Shown here: positions 9,622 through 20,839 of the stretch, in pieces
Numbering within the stretch: the stretch's first letter is position 1
How the letters are laid out: each line of letters opens with the position of its first letter
Origin: Astatotilapia calliptera
Lineage: Eukaryota > Chordata > Actinopteri > Cichliformes > Cichlidae
Length of the DNA: 64,000 nt
Direction: 5' to 3'
Assembly: GCF_900246225.1 (NCBI RefSeq)
Contig: NW_020535618.1
Coordinates: 2,313,491 to 2,377,490, forward strand
Notes under the pieces: generated by a model
Seen by the model: only the letters and a program-made list of their open reading frames with translations
Told to the model about the DNA's origin: nothing
Databases searched by the model: none
Position numbers and translations under genes: made by a program

Positions 9622-11788
9622 ATGATGACTGCTGCAGCACCTTCGACGCTCTGCTGGACTTTTGTGTCCTTCTCCCTCGTTAGGTTTACCTGTGCAGGTG
9701 AGTTTTATATCAAAATCCTATTGATTCATTTCTTACTACAGCTGAGCGCTTTTAGTTGTTAGAGCTGTTTTAGTTTTGGCCGCTCACAGAGACGCAGGTC
9801 TCCTGTCACCAAACCTCTTCTGTCATGCGAAAAAGTGGGTGTTAGTTTATAGATGTACTCACACACGAACAGTTTGGCACAGTTACTTTGTGAACAGAAG
9901 ATTTTTTTGTAAAACAAAGTTTATAACCGACCAGCAGAGGGAGTGTCGAGGCACAGCTGTCTTATGCTGGGCAAACACTGTGCGATTTTTTTCAGTCGCG
10001 CGATTCAGCTCCTGCTCAAACTGCACGATTGACTCGCAGGGGTTAGAAGTTCATAGGTCACGATGCAGGGTCTCACACTATACGACCCGATGCTCTGATG
10101 CGACCCGAGTGCTCACACTGTGCCTCCATAAAATGAAGGTTATAACAGAAATTCTGTCGCTCGCTCTCCCTCTCTGTCTTTCACTCACACAGACACACCA
10201 CCACAATGACAAATGACACCACCACAAAACACAACCAAAAGGCCACACTCTTCAAATTCATGCCAACTAATATTTTTACGTCCAGTAGGTGTCCTACTAG
10301 AGCAAATGAAGCTTCAAGAAGCTTTGCGTTGGGGTGAACCAATTGGATGAAAAGCTTCAGTGCTTCATGAGGCTTCATCTGCCCATCACTAGCAAATGGT
10401 GCATTATCGCCACCAACTGGTGTGCAGGTGGAAAACGCCTGCCTAGCATTTTGTTGTTTTAAGTCCTGCTGATGTGACATCAAGCGGGGGGTTTCTTTTT
10501 CCATAGAAATGCTTCATTTTGTTTGTTTCAAGTTCTGAAGGGGTTTGTTGAATCTTGTTTATGTAAACGGAGCCATTTAGTTACGTAAATGTGTCAATTA
10601 GAAGTGTGAGGAGGTTTTGTGTCTTTTTAATCATCTGTGTAGAGTTTTAGAGGAGAGGTGAGCTGTGTTACCAGGTCCATGAACTGATGGGTTTTGTTAA
10701 TCGAGTTACTTTTGGGGAAAGTTTTGTTAAGTTACACATTAAACGGAGTTCATTGTAAATAAATTGCTCACGTCTGCAAACCCGAAATTTCTGTGTAGTC
10801 TGCTTCCCTACAACCTTCCTTGACATTCGAGTCGGACTACCTCAACATGTTTGTTTGATTCATTTCTTAATGTGAGAACAATCAGGACACAGTTTGTTTC
10901 ACAGATGCAGGTTCATATTGTGTGTGTGTGATGAACATTTAGCCTAATGTGCTGAACCCAGTGTGTACAACTCTTTGCTGATTGGCTGGTGTAGAAGTGA
11001 ACAGATCAAACTTTCATCTGTAACCTCTCTGCTCTGTGTTTCCTTTTCAGACCACAAAAACGTCACAGCTGAGTCTGGACACGACGTCATTCTGACATGT
11101 CGAGCTCCAAACAACAACATAGTAGTAAAATGGAGCAGAGCTGATCTGGAGTCAGAATATGTTCTTTTGTACCGGGACGATCTGTCTGTTCCAGACGACC
11201 AGCATCCATCTTTTAAGAACCGGGTGGATCTGCAGGACAGACAGATGAAGGATGGAGACGTGTCTCTGATTCTGAAGAATGTAACGGTTAATGATAGTGG
11301 ATCATACGAGTGTCGTGTCTTCTCAAAAGGGAGGAACAATAAACCCATCAGCATCATCCACCTTCATGTTGATCCTCCAGGTGAGTGAGTAGAGTTGAGT
11401 GTGTGTGTGATCAGAGGTGAAGCTGCTTCCTGCTTGTTGATGTTTGTTTCTAAAGATGTTGTTGATGAGACTTTGTAGAAAGCAGCTGGTCTGAGTGATG
11501 TGATCAGAGTGCAGTAGATAATGTCTGACAGCAGTTTGATTCTGTTCTGTTCTTCACTCATCACCTACCTGACAGCTGACACCTCACACCTGTTTCTCTC
11601 CTGCAGGTCAGACAGGAGGACACACAGAGGATGGAGGGAAGGAGGATGGATCTGTTGGACTGATTGTTGGTTTGGTAGTTTCTGCTGTGCTTCTTGTTGC
11701 TGCTGTTGTTTGTGTTTTGATCTACAAAACACGTAAACGACAGAAGCAGGGTTCATACCAGCCTTCAGTTGAACTTCAGTCTGTTTGA
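9622..11788 (+). CDS. Receptor gene 2: single V-set Ig, type I membrane
   Basis: Three exons. Leader 9622-9697 (MMTAAAPSTLCWTFVSF..., ending FTCA) is a signal peptide with a phase-1 donor. V exon 11051-11380 has cysteine in LTCRAPNNN, tryptophan in VVKWSR, the run HPSFKNRVDLQD, and DSGSYECRVF with the second cysteine. TM exon 11607-11788 encodes GQTGGHTEDGGKEDGS, a span (GLVVSAVLLVAAVVCVLIY), a basic KTRKRQK stop-transfer and a short tail ending in TGA 11786-11788. Two NVT sites in the V domain could carry N-glycans. The leader closely resembles that of gene 5. Intron 1 holds a hAT end fragment and an LTR-like segment, the latter shared with gene 5. Butyrophilin/MOG/B7-like is the best family label; no tail signalling motif is seen. 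Confidence 0.85.
10237..10384 (-). mobile_element. hAT terminal fragment
   Basis: Reverse-oriented copy of the left end of the element at 39954 ('tagtgatgggcagatgaagc' when read on the minus strand). It sits inside intron 1 of gene 2 at a point where gene 5 lacks it. Confidence 0.65.
10385..10830 (+). repeat. LTR-like intron segment shared with gene 5
   Basis: Nearly identical to about 54366-54880 in intron 1 of gene 5, apart from a roughly 75-bp block present only in gene 5 (about 54626-54700). It contains an AATAAA-like site and reads like retroelement LTR matter, but clear TG...CA ends with a target duplication were not found. Confidence 0.55.
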
Positions 11789-12059
11789 AAGGTTTCAGTT
11801 TTTTCCAGCTGTTTCAGCTTCTCAGAGGTGACACTGAGCACTCAGGATAAAGACAGTTGTGGTTTTCTAATCATGAAACATGTGCAGAGTCAAATGTCAC
11901 ACATGTCATTAAGAATTGCCAAAAAAAGATTCATAATTATTTTTATATTTTCTTTTTCTTTGGTGTCAGATGTCGACAAACAATCCAGGAAACATTTAAA
12001 CGTACATCATAGCGTCTCGACCTCCTGCTGAGCTAACGTCTCTTTAACTTTTACTTTAA

Positions 12060-12636
12060 CCTGCTAACACTCAAACTCTTTCATGGCATTTTTAATTTCT
12101 CTTTGATATTTGGGCTGATTGGGACCTGATGAATGTGAAAACAAAGAATTACCAGATTTTTTTTTAATCTGATTTTTGTTTCTAAGAAAAATGGGATCCA
12201 CATATGAGGACATTCCTTTTAAATTTCATAGAACAGTGTCAGTATAACGTCCTCGTACGTGGATATCAGGTCCCTGTAGAGTAAAATTCTGTATTTTGGT
12301 CTAGACGACCCAAAATGTGATGTCCACATGTGTGGATGTGTTACAGGCCCAGCTGTAGAGGGCGCAGCCAGATTACGATCCTGTAAAACAGGTGAGAGAG
12401 TGAACACAGGAACCACGCTGATGTTCGCCTGCTCAGTCTTACCAGAACCACGAGCTCACAACTCAGTCTCACAGCACTCTACTCTACTGTCCAGAGTGAA
12501 ATGACCTCCCCTGTAATACCAAACCTCATTATACCAGCAAAGTGAAACATGCACAATCGCCTCCATATATCACACCACTTAACTCACAGTTGTGACCACA
12601 GATTTGTGTGGATCACAGACGCCAGGTCCTAGGAGG
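12060..12636. mobile_element. piggyBac-like MITE flanked by TTAA
   Basis: A 577-bp non-coding element between TTAA at 12056-12059 and 12637-12640, with short inverted ends (CCTGCTA / TAGGAGG, imperfect). The homologous 3' regions of genes 1 (near 6755) and 3 (near 31690) read straight through a single TTAA, so the empty site is known. TTAA duplication is the hallmark of piggyBac transposition. Confidence 0.8.
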
Positions 12637-12640
12637 TTAA

Positions 12641-13383
12641 TATCAAACTACCTGCTGCTTCTCTCATGTTTGTATCAGAGGAGCTTCTGATTATTACAGC
12701 TTTAAGCACTGAACGCACTTCTTAACTTTGTTATTGTTCTTTAATATATATGCTTTTAATGCACGTTACAATAGTGGATGATGAGGTTTCATGTTTATTT
12801 TTTTAATGTAACTTTGTGACCTGTTGACTCAGTTCAGCTGTTTTCAGGGACTTTCTGTTTCTCGTGTTTTTACTGTAAAAGTGCCTTCAGATGGTTGTTG
12901 TTTCCTGCTGCTTCATGAATAATTCTGCAGTGAAACTGAATCTGAGCTGGACCCAAACAAACCTCACTGAGCTGATGTGTAAACTGGATCTAAGCAAGAA
13001 TCAAACTGCATTAAAAACCTGACAGAAAACCTGCTCACTGACTTTCTCTCACTTTGACTCTGAAACTGTAACGAGAGACAACATTTAGACATTAACTGTC
13101 ATTATATAACAAGTTTATACAGCTGTAGTCTCGATGCTACGAACAGAAAACAAAAAATAAATAACTTGGTCATAAAAAGGTGTCGGTGTAACTGGCTCAA
13201 CCAGGACTTTGCACGAGGGCTCAGACAGCTGTGTTCATGGTCGTACCTCAGTATTTACAGAGTCAGTGACCAATCTAGGACTGGTTCTATGTTCCCACCA
13301 GGAAAAGAAAACGACTCACGTTTTCCATCAGACATCTTTGTGAAACCCACAGAAGCACACGAGAAGATCAAGTGAGACCAAAG
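12641..13383. other. Receptor 3' flank, no further gene
   Basis: Continues the 3' flank of gene 2 (homologous to about 6755-7070), then AT-rich sequence. No coding exon is recognised. Confidence 0.5.
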
Positions 13384-13389
13384 TTTATT
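13384..13389 (-). promoter_or_regulatory. Poly(A) signal of the minus-strand exon
   Basis: TTTATT on the plus strand, AATAAA on the minus strand, about 300 bp past the stop of the minus exon. It is conserved at 32799-32804 and 46929-46934 in the other two copies. Confidence 0.6.
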
Positions 13390-13689
13390 GAACCTGCAGA
13401 GAAACCAGATCACTGCTGTGGAGACGACAGCACACTTAGAAATAACATAAATAACAGCAAAGTTACTGAAGACATGAAAACATGGATTACATCTACAATT
13501 TAGCTACATAACATTTATTATTGTTTATGTATAAATTACGTCTTGGTCATGCTTTTATTCTGAAAGGCCTGATGAAGAAAATTTTTCTTTTTTATATAAA
13601 AAATTTAAAAACTAAATTAAGAAAGTTAAATTTTTCCAGCTTCTTTATAAAAGAAAATAACAAAAACTCTCCATTTGAACTTTCTGCCC

Positions 13690-13874
13690 TCAGAGGTTGT
13701 GTGAGGTTTCTTTCATGAGGAGAACAAACAGAATATAAACCAGTGTGTTTACAGTGAATGTGTCAGGTCTGAGCTGCTGTGTGGACCAGTTAGAGAGCAG
13801 CAGCTGGATCCCAGTGGTTGGACTGGTGGACGACTTCAGTGAGGAGTCGATGACATTTGGCTCTGGTAGAAACT
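13690..13874 (-). pseudogene. Minus-strand receptor terminal exon, copy 1
   Basis: Begins after a 'tgtgtgtgcag' acceptor in phase 1, with residues EFLPEPNVIDSSLKSS, then runs open to TGA at 13690 through a hydrophobic stretch (TVNTLVYILFVLLM). Comparison with 47209-47252 suggests the ancestral exon ended DVAYSSLK followed by TAG. Here tyrosine has become aspartate and the stop has become serine, so the hydrophobic extension is probably translated 3' UTR. Alternatively it is a genuine membrane or GPI-type tail; I do not recognise it as a known family. Upstream exons of this minus-strand gene were not found. Confidence 0.5.
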
Positions 13875-14254
13875 CTGCACACACAAACACACAGGAGGAG
13901 AATATAAGCACAAAGCAGAGCCTCTCTGTTCTCTTTATATACAGCAAAGCATCAGGACATGTCAGTGAACGCATCACAGTTACAATAATGTAACTTATTG
14001 AACTTGGACACATTTTGTGCAGGTGTGTCAGATCACACAGCATCTGCAGACACACAATCTTGTTTTGATACATTTTAACTGCAGGATGAAAAATAAACTG
14101 ATTAAATAACATCAAATTGCTCCATCTTAACAGGTTACTGGCACCAGAATATTTAGTGGAACTGGTGCTTGTGTCCCAGTCAGTGTGTACATCCTGAGAT
14201 GCTGCAGCCACAAACCTGTTCACTGTTCCCAGCTCACACTTAAAGACGACTGAA

Positions 14255-14360
14255 TGTTTGCTGTGAGGACTCCTCGATCCTGGGACGACCTGCCTGAAGA
14301 AATCTGGCTCGCCTCATCAGTGTCGTCTTTTAAATCCTTGTTAAAGTCTTGTTCATATCA
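14255..14360 (+). mobile_element. LINE C-terminal coding scrap
   Basis: Encodes the RT-tail motif SRSWDDLPEEIWLASSVSSF followed by KSLLKS, resembling the APRLWN...FKSLFKTHLF end of the LINE at 45295-46087. Confidence 0.55.
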
Positions 14361-14378
14361 TAAGGCTTTTTTTTTTAA

Positions 14379-15235
14379 ATCCGGTTGTTCAGTGATGACG
14401 CGACGAATCCTACTTCTGGGTCTAAAGTAGTCTGCGTTTAATATGGCTTTTGTGTTGTTAACATGTTTAATGTTATGTATTTTCTTCTATTTGATCTCAA
14501 AAAGCTCCTAAAACAGTCAGTGATCACTGTTGACCTCCCTCGGCTTTTATTACCGCTAATCATTTATTTAAGCTCAGTTTTTAAAACCTTAGGATGTAAC
14601 TACAGCCCAGCCCATGCAGCAGTATATGAATGACTAACCTCGTATTGTGGATGGATTATCTCAGTTGTTCTCCTGGCTGAAGTTTGGTCCTTTTACAGCA
14701 TCCTGCCATGCGATTACATTTGTTCCTGACCACCGACAACACTCACGGTAACTTTTATCGAGTGGAAAAAAAGTTAGCTTGTTTATATTATGCTAGCATA
14801 GCTGTGTCGCTAGCGGTCACGTAGCACATCATTATATACCAGCTAGCCCAACTTCAGTAACCCTACAAACGTCACTGCTGTTTAGTTTTCTGTCTTCATT
14901 TATGCTGGAAGTGATAGCAGAGCTGTACGTTTTAATTTGTTTCCAAAACCCCGCAGTCAGGACATGCTATATTGTATTTAGATGGAAGCTAGCGAGCTAA
15001 CTCCCTGCTAACTTCTAACTCCGTTAAATGTCATAAATTCCGTTTTCATGGATGCCTGGATGTTAAACTCAATTGTTACACCTGGTAGAGCAGAACGCTG
15101 ATCATTTTATTAAAGATGAAAGACTTTAGACAGTTTTTCAACTCTCAGTAATGCCATAGTGATCGTTTGATATATGGACCTGCAGCGGAGTTTAAGCCCA
15201 GACACGGCTAGTGACGTCAGACTGAACAACCGGAT
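14379..15235. mobile_element. MITE with 15-bp terminal inverted repeats
   Basis: Perfect inverted ends ATCCGGTTGTTCAGT at 14379-14393 and its complement at 15221-15235. No ORF inside. The target duplication is not clear; flanks are AT-rich. Confidence 0.75.
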
Positions 15236-15749
15236 TGTATTTTATGTTTTCAAATTTAGATAGTATTTGGATAGATACTGCCCCCTTGTGGTCATCCTAC
15301 AAACAAAGTAGCATGCAGAAGCTGCATGTTGCATATAATGATGTGATGAGAATCCTTTGCAGGTTACACTTTTAAGAAAGTTAATGTTCAATTTTAGAGA
15401 ACGACTGGATGGTTCGAGTAACAGTATAATTTTAGCACTTACAGATCCGACAGTGAGTGGTTCCCGTTACTCATCCAGTCTGAGAAAGCACTGGTTGAAG
15501 TGTTTGTGTATTTATTGATTTCTTTTAAGTAATTGTGTTTTATGTATTCCTGCCCGTGTACTGCCCTGTATGACCCTGCACATTGTGCTGGCTCTGGATC
15601 CAATGTGTAACTGACGCCACCAACATTAACAGAACACTTACATTAGAGCCTCTTACTGTGTGTTTTATTTGGATTTGCAGCAATCAGAATAAGAGAAACT
15701 GTATTAGCCCCAGATGAATATTGAGTTAAAAAAAATTAATAGATAAAGG

Positions 15750-15832
15750 GGCCGCGAGTCATACTTGAACCTGGGCCGGTCGCTCCCAGCCGTGCAATAT
15801 GACTACATGCTCATCCAACTGAGCTAAACCTG
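15750..15832 (-). repeat. tRNA-like SINE head or tRNA pseudogene
   Basis: The minus strand shows a box-A-like TAGCTCAGTTGGATGAGCA and a box-B-like GGTTCAAGTAT about 40 bases later, with an acceptor-like GCGGCCCC end. The arms do not form a clean cloverleaf, so a SINE head or tRNA pseudogene is more likely than a working tRNA. Confidence 0.5.
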
Positions 15833-15889
15833 TGCCTGTCTGCGCTAAAGCACCAAAATTGGAGAAGGCATAGCCTAACATATGAAACC

Positions 15890-16060
15890 AGAAATGTCCG
15901 CTGTGTATTCTATTTATTTCAACACAGTAACTGTATTCTGATTACTATCTATTTAAATGTAACTGTAATAGAATACAGTTACTCATATTTGTATTTTAAA
16001 TGTGGAACGCCGGTACATGTATTCTGTTACTGTTGTTGGTTTAGTTCTTTGTTGCACTGC
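15890..16060. repeat. Dispersed repeat fragment
   Basis: Contains repeated 'attctgattac' and 'tactgtattc' motifs in both orientations, as in common fish DNA-element ends. No gene is seen between 15240 and 16567. Confidence 0.35.
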
Positions 16061-16567
16061 AGCATGTGACAGTAATTAAAAGCTGCACTTTAGTGCCTAA
16101 AAGCCCACATGGACACACGATGTCATGTGCACCTATCAGGCGATCAGTCCACAGAGAGACAGATGTTACGTGTAGTTTTAGATATCTGACATTTAAATCG
16201 TGCATAAATGATCAGTATTCAGGTTCAGATGTACTTAATTGTAAAATAGTTTTACATCAGATTGCTTCATATTTGTTTGTGGCACCTGAGAGTCCTCAAA
16301 AGTTACACACAAATCATTGCACACATTTCTAAATCTTTGTTTACGCTCATGAATAATATCATACTCGTTTGCAATTCTTCTGAGGTAAATTCTCTCCATA
16401 CTTTCTCATTGTTTTCTCTCAGCCTTTCAGCTCCACTTTTCTGGGTGAGCGCACAGCAAAGGTAGAGATGGGGCCGGTCACATTAAGACAGTTGATTATG
16501 CAATACAGTGTCAGAAATGAAAATCAACAAATGGGCTGCTGCCATTGCTTGCACGGCTGGTGCGCAG

Positions 16568-17582
16568 TAGGGCTGCCACGATTTGTCGACTAGTCACGAT
16601 TACGTCGACTATCAAAATCGTCGACGACTGATTTAATAGTCGACGCGTCGTTTGAAGCTTTGTAAGATCGCAAAAGACGCAGGAATAATAGCAGGATTTA
16701 AGAGTGTAATAACGGACTGAAACAGAAGATGGCAGCACTGCATGTACAAGGATGCCAGCTGCCGTTAAACCCCGAAGAAGAAGAAGCAGCTGTGTCCCAG
16801 AATTCATAGCGCGGCCCAGCTTAGTTTCCAACAATGGCGGTAGCTAGTTAGTTTTAATATTACTCTTATTATTCTTTCTGGGTCACAAAATAAACGTTTA
16901 ACATATTTTCAGGCGAGAATGTAGCTGTGTAAACCTCAAATATCGGCTCAGTTTATCAGGACACCACATATTTTCAAAAGCGCTCCGACATTTTCGGAGA
17001 CGTCTGTTACCCACTAGCTCGATAGCTAGCCGGGGGCTAGGTCACTAGCACGGTGAGAACACCGGACTCCAGGCAAATTGTTTTCAAACCCACCGCCGTC
17101 TTTCGCGACTCAGGTTAAATATATATGAGTCACTTAGATAAATTAAAAATGTTGTTGTTTGGCTTTTTTTTTTTTTTTGTATTTTATTTGTTCCTGAGTA
17201 AATCAGTTTGTCTGAGATTAAAGTTATAGTTTTTACACAGCTGAATAAACGTCAAGCAGACAGCTGATTATCAGAAGTGTGAGATGCTCCAGAATATACT
17301 CCAGTGTCCTGTTATATTTTAGATAGCAAGGAGTTTATTAAACTTCACCGAAACAATCTGCAAATTTCATTAAAATTGAATAAACTATCATCTTGTCTTT
17401 ATTTTTAGTTAGCACCTTAAAAGCTTAAAGCTGTAAGCTAATGATAGTTATGTAAGAGCAGATGCTGCTGGTGCAATAAGCTGTAGTTTTATGTCCAGTG
17501 GATGATGATCTGATTAGTCGACTAATCGCATAAATAATCGGTGACTAGTCGACTATCAAAATAATCGTTTGTGGCAGCCCTA
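16568..17582. mobile_element. hAT-type element, 8-bp TSD GTGCGCAG
   Basis: A 1015-bp element starting TAGGGCTGCCACGA and ending TGGCAGCCCTA, flanked by GTGCGCAG at 16560-16567 and 17583-17590. Subterminal 'gtcgact' motifs are repeated at both ends. No transposase frame remains. Ends and 8-bp duplication fit the hAT superfamily. Confidence 0.9.
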
Positions 17583-17590
17583 GTGCGCAG

Positions 17591-18332
17591 TGAAAATAAC
17601 TGGTTTGTTAGATTACCACATAACAAAAAACCCCTCAATTCTTAGGAAATAGATTCATTTCTTTGTACTAAAAGAAGATCAGTTGTACCTTTCAGCCTCT
17701 CTTCTCTTTGGTGATATTCATCCGTATCAGCTGACATCTTCTGTTCTCACTGCTGAGCAGACTGCAGCTCATCACTCTCTGCACAAGAAAAGCCACAAAA
17801 AATCAATCAGGTTGGAAAAAACAACCAAAAAGAAGAGTTTCATTAATAATGAGGTCTTTATTTCCTGTGTAGAATTGCAAAGATATTTCTTGGAAACTAA
17901 CTGGCAGAAGGTCTCAGCAGCGCTGTGGGCCACTGTGGATATTGTGGACAAACTCACGACCATATTTGTTGTTAGCGCCACAAGAATTAGGAAACACACA
18001 CTTTGCCAAAAACTACAAAACAGAGCTATATATTTGCTGTATATATTGTCTCATGCTATTTGCACACCATCAAGTAAGATCCCAGAATCAGGTCTGAAGA
18101 ACAGTCAGGAGATCAGGGGTCAGTTATGACTATACATGTGTGATATGCATGAGTAAGCAATAGTGTCCTCCAAAGATCAAATGACATCCACCTCTGATTC
18201 ATTAAGTTCAACACAGCATAATTAGACACATTCAAACACACGGAAACACATAAAGACTCATGCATCATCATCGACTGGAAGCTTGGTGATTTGATTACAG
18301 AAAGTATCCTTGCCCAGTGGGCCGATGTTTTT
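17591..18332. other. No recognised feature
   Basis: An open frame at about 17683-18129 has no recognisable domain or splice context and looks like chance. I see no other feature here. Confidence 0.4.
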
Positions 18333-18342
18333 ATGGGCCGAT

Positions 18343-18377
<35 letters not shown>

Positions 18378-18463
18378 GAAGGGTATATATAATGAAAGGT
18401 GTTGGATTGGCCAATTGGTCATGATCGACTCTGGGCTGGACCAATTACAGCCGAGGAGGCCGG

Positions 18464-18955
18464 ATGGACCCTCCCCCTTGTTTAGCAATCACGTTTTCGC
18501 GCATTGCATGCCGGGAACTAGTGGCAAAACAATCCAAGTACCGCATCAAATGCAAGCATTTGCAGCACCGCAAAACGTTCATTCTCCGGTTCCAATACCT
18601 TCTTGCTTTTTCTTTGGCGCACAAAAAAGGTATGTACAAAACAAAAGGAGAACAATGCCGGTCCGTACAAAGACAGACTCGACGAAAAGACAAAGAAAAG
18701 ATGCGAGGAAAAATCAAAGGAGTGAAAGGGTCAGACCCTTACGAGCACACAGAGTGGACAAAAGACGTTAGCGTGTTGCCCAACTTTCACCACGCTCAGA
18801 TTTATAATTATACGGTTCTTGGAGTGAGTGCATACACTCATGAAGTTTAGTAACTTCAGGTCACTGCAACAAGCCCAGGTACAGTTTACCGACGGATGGG
18901 TGCAGGACCTTGAAATGCACCGTGTAGAACGAAAGACCATCGTACGAACAAAGGT
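18464..18955 (+). pseudogene. SWIM/YqaJ-type transposon protein fragment
   Basis: Two overlapping frames. The first ends WTKDVSVLPNFHHAQIYNYT and VLGVSAYTHEV; a frame shift of one base near 18845 continues as KFSNFRSLQQAQVQFTDGW, then VQDLEMHRVERKTIVRTKV up to a 'gtaag' donor. Fish genomes carry many multi-copy proteins with this 'THE...YRSLE...F..GWV.DL' block upstream of a SWIM zinc finger and a YqaJ nuclease domain; I assign it by recall of that pattern. The SWIM and YqaJ parts themselves are not in the window. It belongs to the mobile element around it. Confidence 0.5.
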
Positions 18956-19185
18956 AAGTTTACCAGTCTCACAAATCGTCGTCATAAATACACATTCGTT
19001 AACCGTTTATTAATATAACCTTTGAGCTCAACGGTAATTAATTAGTAGTGGAAATAATCTCTGGTAGCATCACAGAAATGTAGCAGTGACAATAATATTG
19101 TATGTTGTAATCGTACTGGGCAATTAGTGATACAAAACAACTGTTTTATTCTGTGAATAAAAGTATATGTTTTTGTCAATGTACC

Positions 19186-19650
19186 TGTTACGCCCCTAGT
19201 CTAGGCGGGTAGGGACGCACATAAGGTTGGAGGAGAGAGAGACAAATCCCCGCCCTGGTTCCCAAGCCAAACATCCAAACCAGTTGTGAGTAAAAAAAAG
19301 TGATTTTATTTAAGGACAAGAAGCATAGCTCCAGGGTGAGCCCAGGCCAAAATAATAAACAAAACCAACTAAGTCCCACCAGAAAAGACTAACTAAACCC
19401 TAAGAAAGAAAAAAGAACAAACAAATGCCAGAGCTATCCCTCGCTCCCTGACCAAGAAAACAGGAGAAAACGATTCCAAAAGAAAAGGCAGCTCACCCCT
19501 TCCGCTTCAGCCCACGAGTGCCTAAGCTCTCAGCTAATGCACTAGGAGCGGCTTTTACAATTCACACTCCCACAAATACACAAGATAAACACAGGCTGGG
19601 AAAACCAGGGTCAGGACTGCGATGGCTCCACACTCTCTCTCTCTCTCTTT
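19186..19650 (-). repeat. 3' LTR (U3-truncated)
   Basis: Matches 20840 onward almost base for base, except for a short difference near 19455-19490 ('aagaaaacagg...' versus 'cctgaag'). It stops at the CT repeat, where gag begins. Confidence 0.9.
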
Positions 19651-20806
19651 AAGTTAACACAAACTCGTCGGCAAGGACCGCGGCTTTAGACAGTAACCCA
19701 ACCTTCTGCTCATTAAGATACACGACAATGTTTTCAGGGAGACATGTCTTGAACTCTTCCAGCAGGATCAACTCCTTTAGCTGAGTTAAGTCCTCCGCGT
19801 GACTGGCAGCCACCCACTTGTCAAATAAGACAGTTTTCTCACGTGCAAATTCCACAAACGTTTGACTATCAAGCTTGCGACAGGCACGAAACTTCTGTCG
19901 ATACGCCCCTGGGACAAGTTCATAAGCCCGCAAAATAGTGGATTTGACAACCTCATAATCCAAGCTGTCCGCAACAGAAAGACTCGCACAGACCTCCTGC
20001 GCTCTTCCTATTAATTTGCATTGCAGCAACAGACTCCAGACGTCCTTTGGCCATTTTAAAGTGGTTGCGATGCGCTCAAAAGCAGTGAAATATGAGTCAA
20101 CCTCTCCTTCCCTAAAAGGAGGTACCAAAACAATCTGTTTGCTAGCGTTAAACTGGTCTATGGTGGGAGTTTCGGGGAGTGTACTTACAGGAACGGGAGC
20201 AGCGTCACTCGCTCGAGAACGATCAAGCTCCATAGCTCGAATGCGGAGATGCATGAGCTCGACTTCCTTAGCCTTAGCCGCCAACTCCACCTCCTTCAAG
20301 CGAAGGGCAAGCCTGAGATCCTCCGTCACCAAACCCGCCCCAACCTGGCCAGCCGGGTCAAATACAGGAGACTGAATGGCGACAGGAGCTTCCGCCCCCG
20401 ACGGCATCCGCCCCTTGGAAGGCTTCGGGACGGCCCCAGCAGCTTCCGCCCCCACTGCCGTCTCCAAACTCCCAGACCCACTCGGCGAGGTTTTCTGCCC
20501 CCCAAACACTCCCCTGTCCACCAGTCTCTCCACCAAACAGTGTTTAATTTCCGCCTTCTTAGCATTCAACGGAACATCCACCCTGAATAAGTTAGCCACT
20601 ACCAACAAATCTGCTTTTGTGCACCGCTCCAACTTTTCAATGGAGGGACGTTGCGCAAAATCATCCATGTCAAACGACATCACGAGCAAAGCGAAAAAGG
20701 AAAACACAACTCTGCAGACACCCAACCGCATTCGCGCACTCCAGAGCCGCAAAACTCGCGCACGACGTCTCCCCCCCACCACAAACGCAAAAAGGAAACG
20801 AACCAA
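19649..20806 (-). CDS. Gag-like protein of an LTR retrotransposon
   Basis: One open frame of 385 codons. The likely start is the internal Met of MSFDMDDFAQRPSIEKLERC at 20680, giving about 343 residues, because the preceding 42 residues are basic and lie in leader-like sequence. The C-terminal half has the gag/SCAN-like helical pattern: SYFTAFERIATTLKWPKDVW, LIGRAQEVCASL, YRQKFRACRKLDSQTFVEFA, and LLEEFKTCLPENIVVYLNEQ. Such proteins form the particle that packages element RNA. No zinc knuckle, protease or reverse transcriptase follows; the frame runs into the 3' LTR, so the element is defective on its own and would need helper proteins. Uninterrupted frame and near-identical LTRs suggest a young insertion. 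Confidence 0.8.
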   Translation of the reverse strand: MVRFLFAFVVGGRRRARVLRLWSARMRLGVCRVVFSFFALLVMSFDMDDFAQRPSIEKLERCTKADLLVVANLFRVDVPLNAKKAEIKHCLVERLVDRGVFGGQKTSPSGSGSLETAVGAEAAGAVPKPSKGRMPSGAEAPVAIQSPVFDPAGQVGAGLVTEDLRLALRLKEVELAAKAKEVELMHLRIRAMELDRSRASDAAPVPVSTLPETPTIDQFNASKQIVLVPPFREGEVDSYFTAFERIATTLKWPKDVWSLLLQCKLIGRAQEVCASLSVADSLDYEVVKSTILRAYELVPGAYRQKFRACRKLDSQTFVEFAREKTVLFDKWVAASHAEDLTQLKELILLEEFKTCLPENIVVYLNEQKVGLLSKAAVLADEFVLT

Positions 20807-20824
20807 TCACACGAACGAAAAGGG

Positions 20825-20838
20825 ACGAGCCCCCATTT
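20825..20838 (-). other. Primer-binding site, tRNA-Pro type
   Basis: Just inside the 5' LTR the minus strand reads TGGGGGCTCGTCC, the start of the primer-binding site complementary to the 3' end of tRNA-Pro known from many gypsy-type and retroviral elements. The match stops after about 13 bases. Confidence 0.7.
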
Positions 20839-20839
20839 A

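Noticed and set aside
17683..18129. 148-codon plus-strand frame
   Set aside because: No domain, signal, splice context or paralog in the window.
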